From Comamonas sp009360615 (GTDB taxonomy: Bacteria; Pseudomonadota; Gammaproteobacteria; Burkholderiales; Burkholderiaceae_C), in the NCBI RefSeq assembly GCF_035784015.1, contig NZ_JALKOW010000001.1: DNA of 64,000 nucleotides, one strand, 5' to 3'. Every line of letters starts with the position of its first letter. Position 1 is the first letter of the stretch. The translations under genes were made by a program, and so were the position numbers. Positions 34,984 to 44,163 of the stretch are shown here, piece by piece. Under the pieces are notes generated by a model that did no database searches, was not told the origin of the DNA, and was given only the letters and a program-made list of their open reading frames with translations.

Positions 34984-37611
34984 ATGAACCCTCGCGCAAA
35001 AGTTGCCGATATGAACGAAGAAATTTTGGGCACTGTGCAGGGCCACCGCGACGGTCACGGCTTTGTCGTCCGTGACGATGGTGAGCGTGACATCTACCTT
35101 CCACCCAATGAAATGCGTGCAGTGCTGCACAAGGACAGAGTCCAGGTGCGCATTGCCCGTCATGATCATCGCGGGCGCCCCGAAGGGCGCGTGGTGGAAA
35201 TCGTGGAGCGTCCCGATCAGCCCATCATCGGTCGCTTTCTGCAGGAAAGCGGTGTGTGGCTTGTGGCCCCTGAAGACAAACGCTACGGCCAGGACATTCT
35301 GATTCCTTCCAACGCCACGGGGGCCGCCAAGCCGGGGCAGGTGGTGGTGGTTGAACTGACGGAGGCCCCGGCCCTGTTCGGCCAGCCCGTGGGACGCATC
35401 ACCGAAGTCCTGGGCGAAGTGGATGACCCCGGGATGGAAATCGAGATTGCGGTCCGCAAGTATGGCGTGCCGCATATCTTCTCCGACGCCTGCCTGGAGC
35501 AGGCCAAGGCATTGCCCGAAAAAGTCCGTCCTGCAGATTGCAGGCATCGCATCGACCTGACCGATATTCCCCTGGTCACCATTGACGGTGAGGATGCGCG
35601 CGACTTTGACGATGCCGTGTATTGCGAGCCTGCCAAGGTGGGGCGCAGCAAGGGCTGGCGCCTGCTGGTGGCGATTGCCGATGTGAGCCACTATGTGACC
35701 ACGGGCAGCGCCATCGATATTGACGCCTATGATCGCGCCACCAGTGTGTACTTTCCGCGTCGCGTGATTCCCATGCTGCCGGAAAAGCTCAGCAACGGAC
35801 TGTGTTCGCTGAACCCCGACGTGGATAGACTGTGCATGGTCTGCGACATGCTGATCACGTCGCAGGGCGAGATCCACGCCTATCAGTTCTATCCTGCGGT
35901 CATGCACAGCCATGCACGCTTCACCTACACCGAGGTGGCGGCAATCCTGGCCAATACACGTGGCCCCGAAGCAGCCAAGCGCAAGGAGCGGGTTCAGGAT
36001 CTGCTGAATCTGTATGGTGTCTTCCAGTCCCTGCTCAAGGCGCGCGAGGCGCGTGGTGCCGTGGACTTCGAGACGACCGAGACGCAGATTGTCTGCGACG
36101 ACAACGGCCGCATCGAAAAGATCGTGCCGCGCACCCGCAACGATGCGCACAAGCTGATCGAAGAGGCCATGCTGGCGGCCAATGTCTGCAGCGCAGACTT
36201 CATCGACCAGAGCGGGCAACTGGGGCTGTTCCGCGTGCACGACAAGCCTTCGCTGGAAAAACAGGAGATCCTGCGCAACTACCTCAAGGCCATGGGCGTG
36301 AGCATGAGCATCAGCGAGAACCCTTCGACCAAGGAGTTCCAGCAGATTGCCAATGCCACCAAGGACAGGCCTGACTCGCAGCAGATTCACACCATGCTGC
36401 TGCGCTCCATGATGCAGGCCTTCTACACGCCGGAGGGCTCGGGGCACTTTGGTCTGGCCTTCGAGGCCTATACCCACTTCACCAGCCCGATTCGCCGTTA
36501 TCCCGACTTGCTGGTGCATCGCGTGATCAAGGCGGAGCTGAACGGCACGCATTACAAGCTGCCGAACCTGCCCACGCCGGGCGAGGCCGAAGCGAAGATG
36601 GCCAAGCGTCTTGCCTCGCGTGTGGTCGAGCCGGGCCAGAAGCCGCGCAAGCGCTCGGCGGCCAAGGAGTTTCAGGCCTGGGAGGCTGCCGGCCTGCACT
36701 GCAGCGCCAATGAGCGCCGCGCCGACGAGGCTAGTCGCGATGTGGAGGCCTGGCTCAAGTGCAAGTACATGCGCGAGCATCTGGGCGAGGAGTTTGCGGG
36801 CACGGTGTCCTCGGTGACGACCTTCGGCGTCTTTGTGACGCTGGACGCCATGTATGTGGAGGGGCTGGTGCATATCACCGAGCTGGGCGGCGACTACTTC
36901 CGTTTCGACGAAGCCCGGCAGGAATTGCGCGGCGAGCGCTCGGGTGTGCGCTATGGCATCGGCGCGCGAGTGCGGGTGCAGGTCAGTCGCGTGGACCTGG
37001 ACGGGCGTCGCATCGACTTCCGCCTGGTGCGCGACGGCGAGGACGGTCTGGTGCAGCCTGCCCGCAGCGGCCGCGGTCAGGCCAAGGATGAGGGACGTGG
37101 TCGCCGTGATTCGCGTGACGAGCGCAGTGCGGGCGGCTATTCCGACAAGTGGAGTCGTCGTGACGCCAAGGCCAATCGTGCGCAGCGCAATGCTGCTGCA
37201 GGGCCTGCTGCTGCGCCTGAGCCAGATCGCTCCAGGCAAGGTCGTAAAGCAGCCAAGAAGGCCATGCTGAAAAGCGTGAATCTGGCGGCGCTGGAGGCGG
37301 AATACGCGCAGGCTCCCAAGCCCGAACCTGTAGCGGAGCCCGTCGCGGTGGCCGTGGTTGCCAAGCCGCGCAAGGCGGTGGGAAAGAGGCAGGTCGCAGC
37401 GCTGCTTGCGGCGCCTGATGCCTCGACGTCCTCTGTGACGAAGACCGAGGTCAAGCCCGAATCCAGGCCGAGGTCCAAGTCCGCATCCAAGCCCGCGACG
37501 AAGCCGGCCGTGAAATCGACGCCCAAGGCCGTGAAGACTGCGGCCAAGCCTGTGGCGTCTGCCAAGACGGCAGCGGCCGGCAAGACCAGCAAGCGCAAGA
37601 CCGAGCGCTGA
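34984..37611 (+). CDS. rnr: Ribonuclease R
   Basis: RNase R is a 3'-5' exoribonuclease that degrades structured RNA and takes part in RNA quality control. The protein has the N-terminal OB/CSD region (GTVQGHRDGHGFVVRDDGERDIYLPP), the RNB domain with catalytic aspartates in TIDGEDARDFDDAVY, SHARFTYTEV and YTHFTSPIRRYPDLLVHR, and an S1 domain (about 600-680). A very Lys/Ala/Pro-rich tail of about 150 residues follows. The start is uncertain: the ATG at 34984 (875 residues) or at 35011; a longer frame going back to 34852 reads through the tRNA-Leu gene and is not used. Confidence 0.93.
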   Translation: MNPRAKVADMNEEILGTVQGHRDGHGFVVRDDGERDIYLPPNEMRAVLHKDRVQVRIARHDHRGRPEGRVVEIVERPDQPIIGRFLQESGVWLVAPEDKRYGQDILIPSNATGAAKPGQVVVVELTEAPALFGQPVGRITEVLGEVDDPGMEIEIAVRKYGVPHIFSDACLEQAKALPEKVRPADCRHRIDLTDIPLVTIDGEDARDFDDAVYCEPAKVGRSKGWRLLVAIADVSHYVTTGSAIDIDAYDRATSVYFPRRVIPMLPEKLSNGLCSLNPDVDRLCMVCDMLITSQGEIHAYQFYPAVMHSHARFTYTEVAAILANTRGPEAAKRKERVQDLLNLYGVFQSLLKAREARGAVDFETTETQIVCDDNGRIEKIVPRTRNDAHKLIEEAMLAANVCSADFIDQSGQLGLFRVHDKPSLEKQEILRNYLKAMGVSMSISENPSTKEFQQIANATKDRPDSQQIHTMLLRSMMQAFYTPEGSGHFGLAFEAYTHFTSPIRRYPDLLVHRVIKAELNGTHYKLPNLPTPGEAEAKMAKRLASRVVEPGQKPRKRSAAKEFQAWEAAGLHCSANERRADEASRDVEAWLKCKYMREHLGEEFAGTVSSVTTFGVFVTLDAMYVEGLVHITELGGDYFRFDEARQELRGERSGVRYGIGARVRVQVSRVDLDGRRIDFRLVRDGEDGLVQPARSGRGQAKDEGRGRRDSRDERSAGGYSDKWSRRDAKANRAQRNAAAGPAAAPEPDRSRQGRKAAKKAMLKSVNLAALEAEYAQAPKPEPVAEPVAVAVVAKPRKAVGKRQVAALLAAPDASTSSVTKTEVKPESRPRSKSASKPATKPAVKSTPKAVKTAAKPVASAKTAAAGKTSKRKTER

Positions 37612-37632
37612 TTCTTGTCTCGTGCAGAACCC

Positions 37633-37665
37633 CAGGCCTTGTCAGAGATGGCAAGGCCTGTGTCT
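37633..37665. terminator. Hairpin between rnr and nnr
   Basis: A 9-bp stem (37633-37641 with 37652-37660) sits between the convergent rnr and nnr genes. The T-tract is weak (TGTCTTTC), so it may be a modest terminator. Confidence 0.55.
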
Positions 37666-37674
37666 TTCAGTCTT

Positions 37675-39258
37675 TCATGCGGCGCCGAGCTGCATTGCCA
37701 GGGCACTGGCGCTGAACGGACGGTCTGCGGGCCAGCGATCTGCGAGCTGGCCGTGGCGGAAGGCTCCCGCGATGGCCGCCATATCGGCACTGAGGCCCTG
37801 CGCCCATAGCGCTGCGATCAGCCCGGCCAGCACATCGCCCGTGCCGCCCGTGGCCAGGCGGGCATTGCCGCTGGCGTTGATCCAGGCTTGCTGCTGCGGG
37901 TTGGCGACCACCGTGCCCGAGCCCTTGAGCAGTACCGTGCACTGAAATTTTCGGGCCAGCTGCAGGCAGGACTGCAGGCGGTCGGCTTGCACTTGGACGG
38001 TACTGGTCTCCAGAAGGCGTGCGGCTTCCAGCGGGTGGGGTGTCAGAACCGTGCCTTGCTGGCGCGCGGCGCGCTGGCTCAGCTGCTGTGCCAGCGTGGG
38101 ACTGGCGGCAACGGCGTTGAGGGCATCGGCATCCATTACCAGCTGCGGTGCCTGGTTCAGTACCTGTGGCAGCCAGGGTTTCACCGCTTCGCCGCCACCG
38201 CAGCCGCAGACCACGGTGGCCTGGCTCCAGTCCTGCTTCGCAGGCTGGCGCAGCATGATTTCCGGCCAGGGTGCAATGCCTTGCGGCAGCGGCTCGTCCA
38301 GCAAGGCCAGCATGACGCGGCCGGCTCCGGCGTGCAGTGCGGCCAGTGCCGCCAGCCAGGCCGCACCCGTCATCGAGCGGCCGCGCAAGCCCAGGCCTTC
38401 GCCGCCGAGCACGGCCACATCGCCAAAACTGCCTTTGTGGCTGGCGTGCGGACGTGCTCTTGCGAACGCAGGGCCTGAGGCGCTCAGATACGCGCTGGGG
38501 TCTGCGGCCGCAGGGGCTGCCGAGTCTGGAGGGGCTGCAATGCCGCAGCCCAGGTCGTCCCACCAGATATGACCGCAGGCATCGCGGCCCTGGCCGGTGA
38601 ACAGGCCGGGCTTCAGGGTCAGCAACGCAAGCGTGTGGCGCGGTTGCCGGGCGGCGGAAGGGGCGTGCGCGAACTCCCTCAGGTATTGACCGGTGTCGGC
38701 ATCGAGGCCGGAGGCGAGGTCGACGCAGAGTACGGTGCAGGCGCATTGCCGAACCTGATCCAGCAGTTGCAGCAAGCGCTGATTGTCAGTCGAGGCCTTG
38801 TGAGAAGGGCGCGGACTCAGTCCGATCCCCAGCAGTGCATCGATGCAAAGGTCCTGTGGTCCCAGGTCGGCGGGAGCGTCACGCGTCCACTGAACGCCCG
38901 CATGCCCGGCCTGGTTCCGGGAGATCCGTGCATCCGACGGCAACTCGGCAGGTGCGCGCACTTCGCTGACCATGACTTGCGCATGGGGCAGCATGGTCCG
39001 GAGCTGCGCGGCCGCCTCGAAGCCGTCGCCGCCATTGTTGCCCGGTCCGCAGGCAATCCAGATGCGTTGTGCATGCGGTGCGATGGCCATCGCCAGCCTC
39101 GCGATGGCAAGGCCTGCGCGCTCCATCAGTCGGTGGGGAGGCAGACCGCTGGCGCACGCCTGCTCGATCCGTCGCGTGGCGGCGGTGCTGAACAGCGGCC
39201 AGCCCTGGCCGGGAGAAGCGGAGGCGGGCGGTGTGTCTATGGAGGAGATGCGCAGCAT
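37675..39258 (-). CDS. nnr: Bifunctional NAD(P)H-hydrate epimerase/dehydratase
   Basis: Nnr repairs damaged NAD(P)H: the N-terminal YjeF/NnrE domain epimerises R- and S-NAD(P)HX, and the C-terminal NnrD domain dehydrates S-NAD(P)HX using ADP or ATP. The 527-residue protein shows IACGPGNNGGDGFEAAAQL (epimerase) and, after about residue 250, SHKGSFGDVAVLGG, VLTPHPLEAARLL and NASGNARLATGGTGDVLAGLIAAL (dehydratase). Length and order are normal for the fused form. It is convergent with rnr and 96 bases from the amidase gene. Confidence 0.94.
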   Translation of the reverse strand: MLRISSIDTPPASASPGQGWPLFSTAATRRIEQACASGLPPHRLMERAGLAIARLAMAIAPHAQRIWIACGPGNNGGDGFEAAAQLRTMLPHAQVMVSEVRAPAELPSDARISRNQAGHAGVQWTRDAPADLGPQDLCIDALLGIGLSPRPSHKASTDNQRLLQLLDQVRQCACTVLCVDLASGLDADTGQYLREFAHAPSAARQPRHTLALLTLKPGLFTGQGRDACGHIWWDDLGCGIAAPPDSAAPAAADPSAYLSASGPAFARARPHASHKGSFGDVAVLGGEGLGLRGRSMTGAAWLAALAALHAGAGRVMLALLDEPLPQGIAPWPEIMLRQPAKQDWSQATVVCGCGGGEAVKPWLPQVLNQAPQLVMDADALNAVAASPTLAQQLSQRAARQQGTVLTPHPLEAARLLETSTVQVQADRLQSCLQLARKFQCTVLLKGSGTVVANPQQQAWINASGNARLATGGTGDVLAGLIAALWAQGLSADMAAIAGAFRHGQLADRWPADRPFSASALAMQLGAA

Positions 39259-39354
39259 GATGTGAGGATAGCCTCTGGCTGCACCTTTGTGGGATTCTGA
39301 TTTTTTGCTCTGCAGTCGAATGCCTTCGGGTGCTTGCAGCTATCAAAATGGAAG

Positions 39355-40743
39355 TCATCCCCGTTGCAGTGCCGCTTCGATGCCGGCGCTGATATTCAGA
39401 ATCGCATCGTCGTGCAGGGCCGCATGCCAGACCATCAGGCCCATGGGCAGCTCGTCGGGGCGGTGGCACGGCAGTGACAGGGCGCAGCCATCCAGCATAT
39501 TGACCACGCTGGTATTGCGCAGCAGCAGGCCGTTGACGCGGAAGAATTCCTCGTCACGTCTGAGATCGGCCGCAGCATCGAAGCCGTTGGCCGGTGCAAC
39601 GGATGTGATCGTCGGGGCGGTGATGGGCGTGGTGGGCGAGAGCAGGGCGTCATAGCCGGCGATGGCGCACTCCATCTTGGCAATCCAGCGGCTGCGCGCG
39701 GCCAGCAGATCCAGATAGTCGGCAGCGCTCATGCTCGCGCCGCGCTCTATGCGCGAGCGCACCCGAGGGTCGTAGAGCGCGGCTGTTGCAGGATCCGCCA
39801 GATGGCGCCGGTGCCAGGCATAGCTTTCGGTAGGCGAGAAGCCGCCGATGAGGTTGATGCCGCCCAGTTCCTCCAGCTCGGGCAGGTCAATCCACTCGAT
39901 CTGCGCGCCGCCTGCCTGCAGCTTGGCGATGCTGCGCTCGAAAGCGACGCGCACGGCAGGCTCGATCTGTTCGAAGAAGAGGGGGCGTGGTACAGCCAGG
40001 CGCCACCGGTTCAGGCTGCGCTCGTCCTGGGCAACCTTGCGATCGGCCAGAATCTCGTGCAGCAGCACGGCATCCCGCACGCTGCGGGTAATGGCGCAGG
40101 CGGTGTCCAGTGTGGGCGAAAGTGGCACGGTTCCTTCGGTGGGGACCAGTCTTGCCGTACTCTTGAAGCCCACCAGACCGTTGAGCGCAGCGGGGATGCG
40201 AATGGATCCGCCGGTATCCGTGCCCAGCGCGGCCCAGGCAGCGCCGCTGGCGACGGACACGGCTGCACCGGACGAGGAGCCGCCGGGAATGCGGGCGGCA
40301 CGAGTGGGGGCCAGCTGAGGGTTGGCCGGGTGGCGGGCATCCAGCGCGGCGGGGGTGCCGAAATGCGGGTTCACGCCCACGCCGGAAAAAGCGAACTCGA
40401 CCATATGGGTGCGACCGATGATGGCGGCGCCTGCTGCGCGAAGGCGGGCAACGGCCGTGGCGTCTGACCGGGCGACGGGTGCATTCTGCAGCACCAGGGA
40501 GCTTGCGGCACTGCGCGCTCCTCGGGTATCAAACAAATCCTTGACCGAGATGGACAGGCCGGCCAAAGGCGCCGCGGACGGCGTTTCCGCTGCGGCCCAG
40601 CGTGCCTCGTCAAAGAAAGTCTGGCTGAAAACGTTGGCGCACAAGGGGCTTTGTGCTGCGGCAATGCTCATTTGCATGAGGTTTGCGGCAGTCTGGCGGC
40701 CTTCGCGGATCTCGAGAGCGACGTGACTGAGGTCGAGTTGCAT
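39355..40743 (-). CDS. Amidase signature family hydrolase
   Basis: The 462-residue protein has the Ser-Ser-Lys triad of the amidase signature family: Lys in SVKDLFDTRG (about 71), and the Gly/Ser-rich PGGSSSGAAVSVASGAAWAALGTDTGGSIRIPAALNG with both Ser residues. Members hydrolyse simple amides, carbamates, glutamyl-tRNA amides and others. Neither GatB nor GatC genes are nearby, so it is more likely a catabolic amidase than GatA; the substrate is unknown. It is divergent from rpsB. Confidence 0.9.
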   Translation of the reverse strand: MQLDLSHVALEIREGRQTAANLMQMSIAAAQSPLCANVFSQTFFDEARWAAAETPSAAPLAGLSISVKDLFDTRGARSAASSLVLQNAPVARSDATAVARLRAAGAAIIGRTHMVEFAFSGVGVNPHFGTPAALDARHPANPQLAPTRAARIPGGSSSGAAVSVASGAAWAALGTDTGGSIRIPAALNGLVGFKSTARLVPTEGTVPLSPTLDTACAITRSVRDAVLLHEILADRKVAQDERSLNRWRLAVPRPLFFEQIEPAVRVAFERSIAKLQAGGAQIEWIDLPELEELGGINLIGGFSPTESYAWHRRHLADPATAALYDPRVRSRIERGASMSAADYLDLLAARSRWIAKMECAIAGYDALLSPTTPITAPTITSVAPANGFDAAADLRRDEEFFRVNGLLLRNTSVVNMLDGCALSLPCHRPDELPMGLMVWHAALHDDAILNISAGIEAALQRG

Positions 40744-40971
40744 GGCGATGTGCTAAAATTTTGCGGCTTTGCTAAGGGTTAGTCCGAGAGGATTGACTCG
40801 AACAGCTCTGGAGATGGTTGATGCGATGGCGTTTTTACGCGTTGCAGCGCTTGTTTCCAGAGGCCGGCAAGGCAAATAGCAAACCGGCCTATCCAAGGTG
40901 TTGTGATCGCTTTTTTCAAGGGGTTGCAATCGTTGGGCCGGATTTTAGACCCAACCTTTGAGGTAATTAAC
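40744..40971 (+). promoter_or_regulatory. rpsB leader region with hairpins
   Basis: The 228 bases upstream of rpsB hold the promoter of the translation cluster and an mRNA leader. A possible -10 TAAAAT is at 40752-40757. Two stems are visible: AGGCCGG/CCGGCCT (40861-40867 with 40884-40890) and GTTGGG/CCCAAC (40932-40937 with 40950-40955), the latter close to the rpsB start. Leaders of rpsB are known to be autoregulated by S2 in gammaproteobacteria; whether this is a similar element is an inference. Confidence 0.45.
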
Positions 40972-41724
40972 ATGGCAGTAACAATGCGCGAGATGCTGGA
41001 AGCCGGCGTCCACTTCGGTCACCAAACTCGTTTCTGGAATCCCAAGATGGCTCCGTTCATCTTCGGTGCCCGTAACAAGATCCACATCATCAACCTGGAA
41101 AAGTCCCTGCCGATGTTCCAGGAAGCCCAGAAGTTCGCCAAGCAGCTGACTGCTAACGGCGGCACCATCCTGATGGTGGGTACCAAGCGTCAAGCCCGCG
41201 AACTGGTGGCTGAAGAAGCCAAGCGCGCCGGCGTGCCCTACGTCGACCAGCGCTGGCTGGGCGGCATGCTGACCAACTTCAAGACCGTCAAGACCTCCAT
41301 CAAGCGTCTGAAGGACATGAAGGCCCAGCAAGAAGCTGGTCTGGAATCGATGTCCAAGAAGGAACAGCTGATGTTCGTTCGCGAACTGGAAAAGCTGGAG
41401 AAGGACATCGGCGGCATTCAGGACATGAACGGCCTGCCCGACGCCATTTTCGTGATCGACGTGGGCTTCCACAAGATCGCTATCGCTGAAGCCAAGAAGC
41501 TGGGCATCCCCCTGATCGGCGTGGTTGACACCAACCACAACCCCGATGGCATCGACTACGTGATCCCTGGTAACGACGACTCCGCCAAGGCTGTGCAGCT
41601 GTACGCCCAAGGCATCGCCGACGCTATCCTGGAAGGCCGTGAAGCCCGTCTGAACGACGTGGTGAAGGCTGCTGCCGGTGAGAACGGCGACGAGTTCGTG
41701 GAAGTGGAAGAATCCGCCGCCTAA
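40972..41724 (+). CDS. rpsB: 30S ribosomal protein S2
   Basis: The 250-residue protein is S2, with MREMLEAGVHFGHQTRFWNPKM, KIHIINLEKS and VPYVDQRWLGGMLTNFKTV. It binds the small ribosomal subunit and can regulate its own mRNA. The start at 40972 is clear from the homologous N-terminus; an in-frame start at 40903 is not used. It is the first gene of the large conserved cluster. The codon use is strongly biased, as in highly expressed genes. A terminator-like hairpin follows before tsf. Confidence 0.98.
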   Translation: MAVTMREMLEAGVHFGHQTRFWNPKMAPFIFGARNKIHIINLEKSLPMFQEAQKFAKQLTANGGTILMVGTKRQARELVAEEAKRAGVPYVDQRWLGGMLTNFKTVKTSIKRLKDMKAQQEAGLESMSKKEQLMFVRELEKLEKDIGGIQDMNGLPDAIFVIDVGFHKIAIAEAKKLGIPLIGVVDTNHNPDGIDYVIPGNDDSAKAVQLYAQGIADAILEGREARLNDVVKAAAGENGDEFVEVEESAA

Positions 41725-41754
41725 GCGAAGTCCGGCTGCGCGACCGCATCGCGA

Positions 41755-41787
41755 GAAAAAGCGGGGCTCTGGTAGCCCCGTTTTTTT
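41755..41787 (+). terminator. Terminator or attenuator between rpsB and tsf
   Basis: A 7-bp GC-rich stem (41762-41768 with 41774-41780) and seven Ts follow the rpsB stop codon. It may end part of the transcripts, so that tsf gets less than rpsB. Confidence 0.75.
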
Positions 41788-41831
41788 AGCCGGAATCCTG
41801 TAACGAATCGAACTGATACTGGAGAAATACG

Positions 41832-42725
41832 ATGGCAATTACTGCAAGCATGGTCGCTGAACTGCGCGCCAAGACCGACGCTCCCATGATGGAGTGCAAG
41901 AAGGCTCTGACCGAAGCTGATGGCGACATGGCCAAGGCTGAAGAGCTGCTGCGCGTCAAGCTGGGTACCAAGGCTGGCAAGGCTGCTTCCCGCGTGACTG
42001 CCGAAGGCGTTGTGGCTGCTTTCATCGAAGGCGGCAAGGGCGGCCTGATCGAAGTGAACAGCGAAACCGACTTCGTGTCCAAGAACGACAGCTTCCTGGC
42101 CATGGCCAACGCCGCTGCCAAGCTGGTCGCCGAGCACAACCCCGCTGACCTGGAAGCCCTGGGCGCTCTGGCCTACGAGCAAGACGGCTACGGCCCCACT
42201 CTGGAAGATGTGCGCAAGGGCCTGATCGGCAAGATCGGCGAGAACATGTCTTTCCGTCGCTTCAAGGCGTTCAGCGGCGCTGGCCTGGCTGCCTACGTGC
42301 ACGGCACCCGCATCGGCGTGGTGGTCGAGTTCGACGGCGATGCAGCGGCTGCCAAGGACGTGGCCATGCATGTGGCTGCCATGAAGCCTGTGGCTCTGAC
42401 TTCCGCCGACGTGCCTGCCGAGCTGATCGCCAAGGAGCGCTCCGTGGCCGAAGGCAAGGCTGCCGAATCCGGCAAGCCTGCCGACATCGTCGCCAAGATG
42501 GTGGAAGGCTCCGTGCAGAAGTACCTGAAGGAAGTGTCCCTCGCCGATCAGGTCTTCGTGAAGGCTGCCGACGGCAAGCAAACCGTGGCCCAGATGCTCA
42601 AGGCTGCCAACACCACTGTGAAGGCGTTCACGATGTTTGTCGTGGGTGAAGGCATCGAGAAGAAGACTGACGACTTCGCCGCTGAAGTGGCTGCCCAGGT
42701 GGCAGCAGCCAAGGCTGGTGCTTAA
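41832..42725 (+). CDS. tsf: Elongation factor Ts
   Basis: EF-Ts recycles EF-Tu-GDP to EF-Tu-GTP. The 297-residue protein shows the N-terminal UBA-like domain (VAELRAKTDAPMMECKKAL), the TDFV motif in EVNSETDFVSKND, and the C-terminal dimerisation part. Codon bias is strong, as in rpsB. It follows rpsB by 107 bases with a terminator-like hairpin between, and pyrH follows by 94 bases with another. Confidence 0.98.
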   Translation: MAITASMVAELRAKTDAPMMECKKALTEADGDMAKAEELLRVKLGTKAGKAASRVTAEGVVAAFIEGGKGGLIEVNSETDFVSKNDSFLAMANAAAKLVAEHNPADLEALGALAYEQDGYGPTLEDVRKGLIGKIGENMSFRRFKAFSGAGLAAYVHGTRIGVVVEFDGDAAAAKDVAMHVAAMKPVALTSADVPAELIAKERSVAEGKAAESGKPADIVAKMVEGSVQKYLKEVSLADQVFVKAADGKQTVAQMLKAANTTVKAFTMFVVGEGIEKKTDDFAAEVAAQVAAAKAGA

Positions 42726-42741
42726 ACCTAAGCCTTAGCAA

Positions 42742-42772
42742 CAATCGCGGCCTAGAGCCGCGATTGATTTAT
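42742..42772 (+). terminator. Intrinsic terminator after tsf
   Basis: A perfect 10-bp stem (42742-42751 with 42757-42766) with a 5-base loop is followed by an AT-rich tract (ATTTATT). It may end or reduce transcription before pyrH. Confidence 0.7.
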
Positions 42773-42819
42773 TCCCCCTCTCGTTTTCACACTTATTCAA
42801 CTTCCACCGGAGAAACACC

Positions 42820-43542
42820 ATGTCCAACGCCATTCCAGCCCACAAGCGCATCTTGCTCAAGCTGTCGGGGGAGGCGTTAATGGGGGATGACCAGTTCGGC
42901 ATCAACCGAGCAACCATCGAGCGCATGGTGGCCGAGATCGTGGAAGTGACCAAGGTGGGCGTGCAGGTTGCCGTGGTGATCGGCGGCGGCAATATCTTCC
43001 GCGGCGTGGCAGGTGGTTCGGTCGGCATGGACCGCGCGACTGCCGACTATATGGGCATGCTGGCCACGGTGATGAACGCCCTGGCCCTGGCCGATGCCAT
43101 GGACAAGCAGGGCCTGACGGCGCGCGTGATGTCGGCCATCGGCATCGAGCAGGTGGTCGAGCCCTATGTGCGTCCCAAGGCGCTGCAGTACCTCGAGGAG
43201 GGCAAGGTCGTGGTGTTCGCTGCCGGTACGGGCAATCCCTTCTTCACCACCGATACCGCCGCAGCGCTGCGCGGTGCCGAGATCGGTGCCGAAGTCGTGC
43301 TCAAGGCCACCAAGGTGGATGGCGTGTACACGGCCGACCCGGTCAAGGACCCTTCGGCCACGCGTTACGACAAGCTGGCTTTCGACGAAGCCATCTCGCG
43401 CAACCTGGGCATCATGGATGCCACGGCTTTCGCATTGTGCCGAGATCAGAAGCTGCCGATCCGCGTGTTCTCCATCGTCAAGCCCGGTGCACTCAAGCGC
43501 GTGGTCATGGGTGAAGACGAGGGCACTCTGGTGTACGCTTGA
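42820..43542 (+). CDS. pyrH: Uridylate kinase
   Basis: PyrH phosphorylates UMP to UDP and is essential in bacteria. The 240-residue protein has the amino-acid-kinase fold with KRILLKLSGEAL, VIGGGNIFRG, GTGNPFFTTDTAAALRGAEIGAEVV and KVDGVYTADP. Length is normal for bacterial UMP kinase. It is followed 37 bases later by frr and preceded by the tsf terminator, so it may start a second transcript. Confidence 0.98.
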   Translation: MSNAIPAHKRILLKLSGEALMGDDQFGINRATIERMVAEIVEVTKVGVQVAVVIGGGNIFRGVAGGSVGMDRATADYMGMLATVMNALALADAMDKQGLTARVMSAIGIEQVVEPYVRPKALQYLEEGKVVVFAAGTGNPFFTTDTAAALRGAEIGAEVVLKATKVDGVYTADPVKDPSATRYDKLAFDEAISRNLGIMDATAFALCRDQKLPIRVFSIVKPGALKRVVMGEDEGTLVYA

Positions 43543-43579
43543 GCGTTTTGCCGCCCAATGCTCGCAAAGGAACAAGAAC

Positions 43580-44140
43580 ATGACGATCGCTGAAATCAAA
43601 AAGAACACGGAAACCAAGATGGGTCAATCCATCGAGGCTCTGAAGAACAATCTGGCTCGCGTGCGCACCGGTCGTGCCAACCCCGCGCTGCTGGACGCCA
43701 TTCACGTCGAGTACTACGGCTCCATGGTGCCTCTGTCGCAGGTGGCCAATGTGTCCCTGCTGGATTCCCGCACCATCAGCGTGCAGCCCTGGGAGAAGAA
43801 CATGGCTGCCAAGGTGGAAAAGGCCATTCGCGAAAGCGATCTGGGTCTCAATCCCGCTTCCATGGGTGACCTGATTCGCGTGCCCATGCCTCCCATGAGC
43901 GAAGAGCGCCGCAAGGAAATGACCAAGCTCGCGCGCAACGAAGGTGAAAACGGCAAGATCGCCATCCGCAACCTGCGCCGCGATGCCAATGAAAGCGTGA
44001 AGAAACTGGTCAAGGACAAGGAAGCTTCTGAAGACGATCAGAAGCGCTCCGAAGCCGAAATCCAGAAGATCACCGACAAGCACATTGCCGAGGTCGATGC
44101 GCTGGTGGCGGCCAAGGAACAGGACATCATGGCGGTCTGA
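43580..44140 (+). CDS. frr: Ribosome recycling factor
   Basis: Frr splits the post-termination ribosome together with EF-G. The 186-residue protein has the family motifs LARVRTGRANPALLD, PLSQVANVSLLDSRTISVQPWEK and the C-terminal KLVKDKEASEDDQKRSEAEIQKITDKHI. The ATG at 43580 is preceded by AAAGGAAC. It lies between pyrH and uppS; the longer frame at 43166 is in a different phase and is a shadow. Confidence 0.98.
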   Translation: MTIAEIKKNTETKMGQSIEALKNNLARVRTGRANPALLDAIHVEYYGSMVPLSQVANVSLLDSRTISVQPWEKNMAAKVEKAIRESDLGLNPASMGDLIRVPMPPMSEERRKEMTKLARNEGENGKIAIRNLRRDANESVKKLVKDKEASEDDQKRSEAEIQKITDKHIAEVDALVAAKEQDIMAV

Positions 44141-44163
44141 GCCTTCCCGAAGGACCTGCACTT

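Noticed and set aside
40744..40971. A known rpsB autoregulatory leader
   Set aside because: Hairpins are present but I could not match a specific described motif, so only a general leader is reported.
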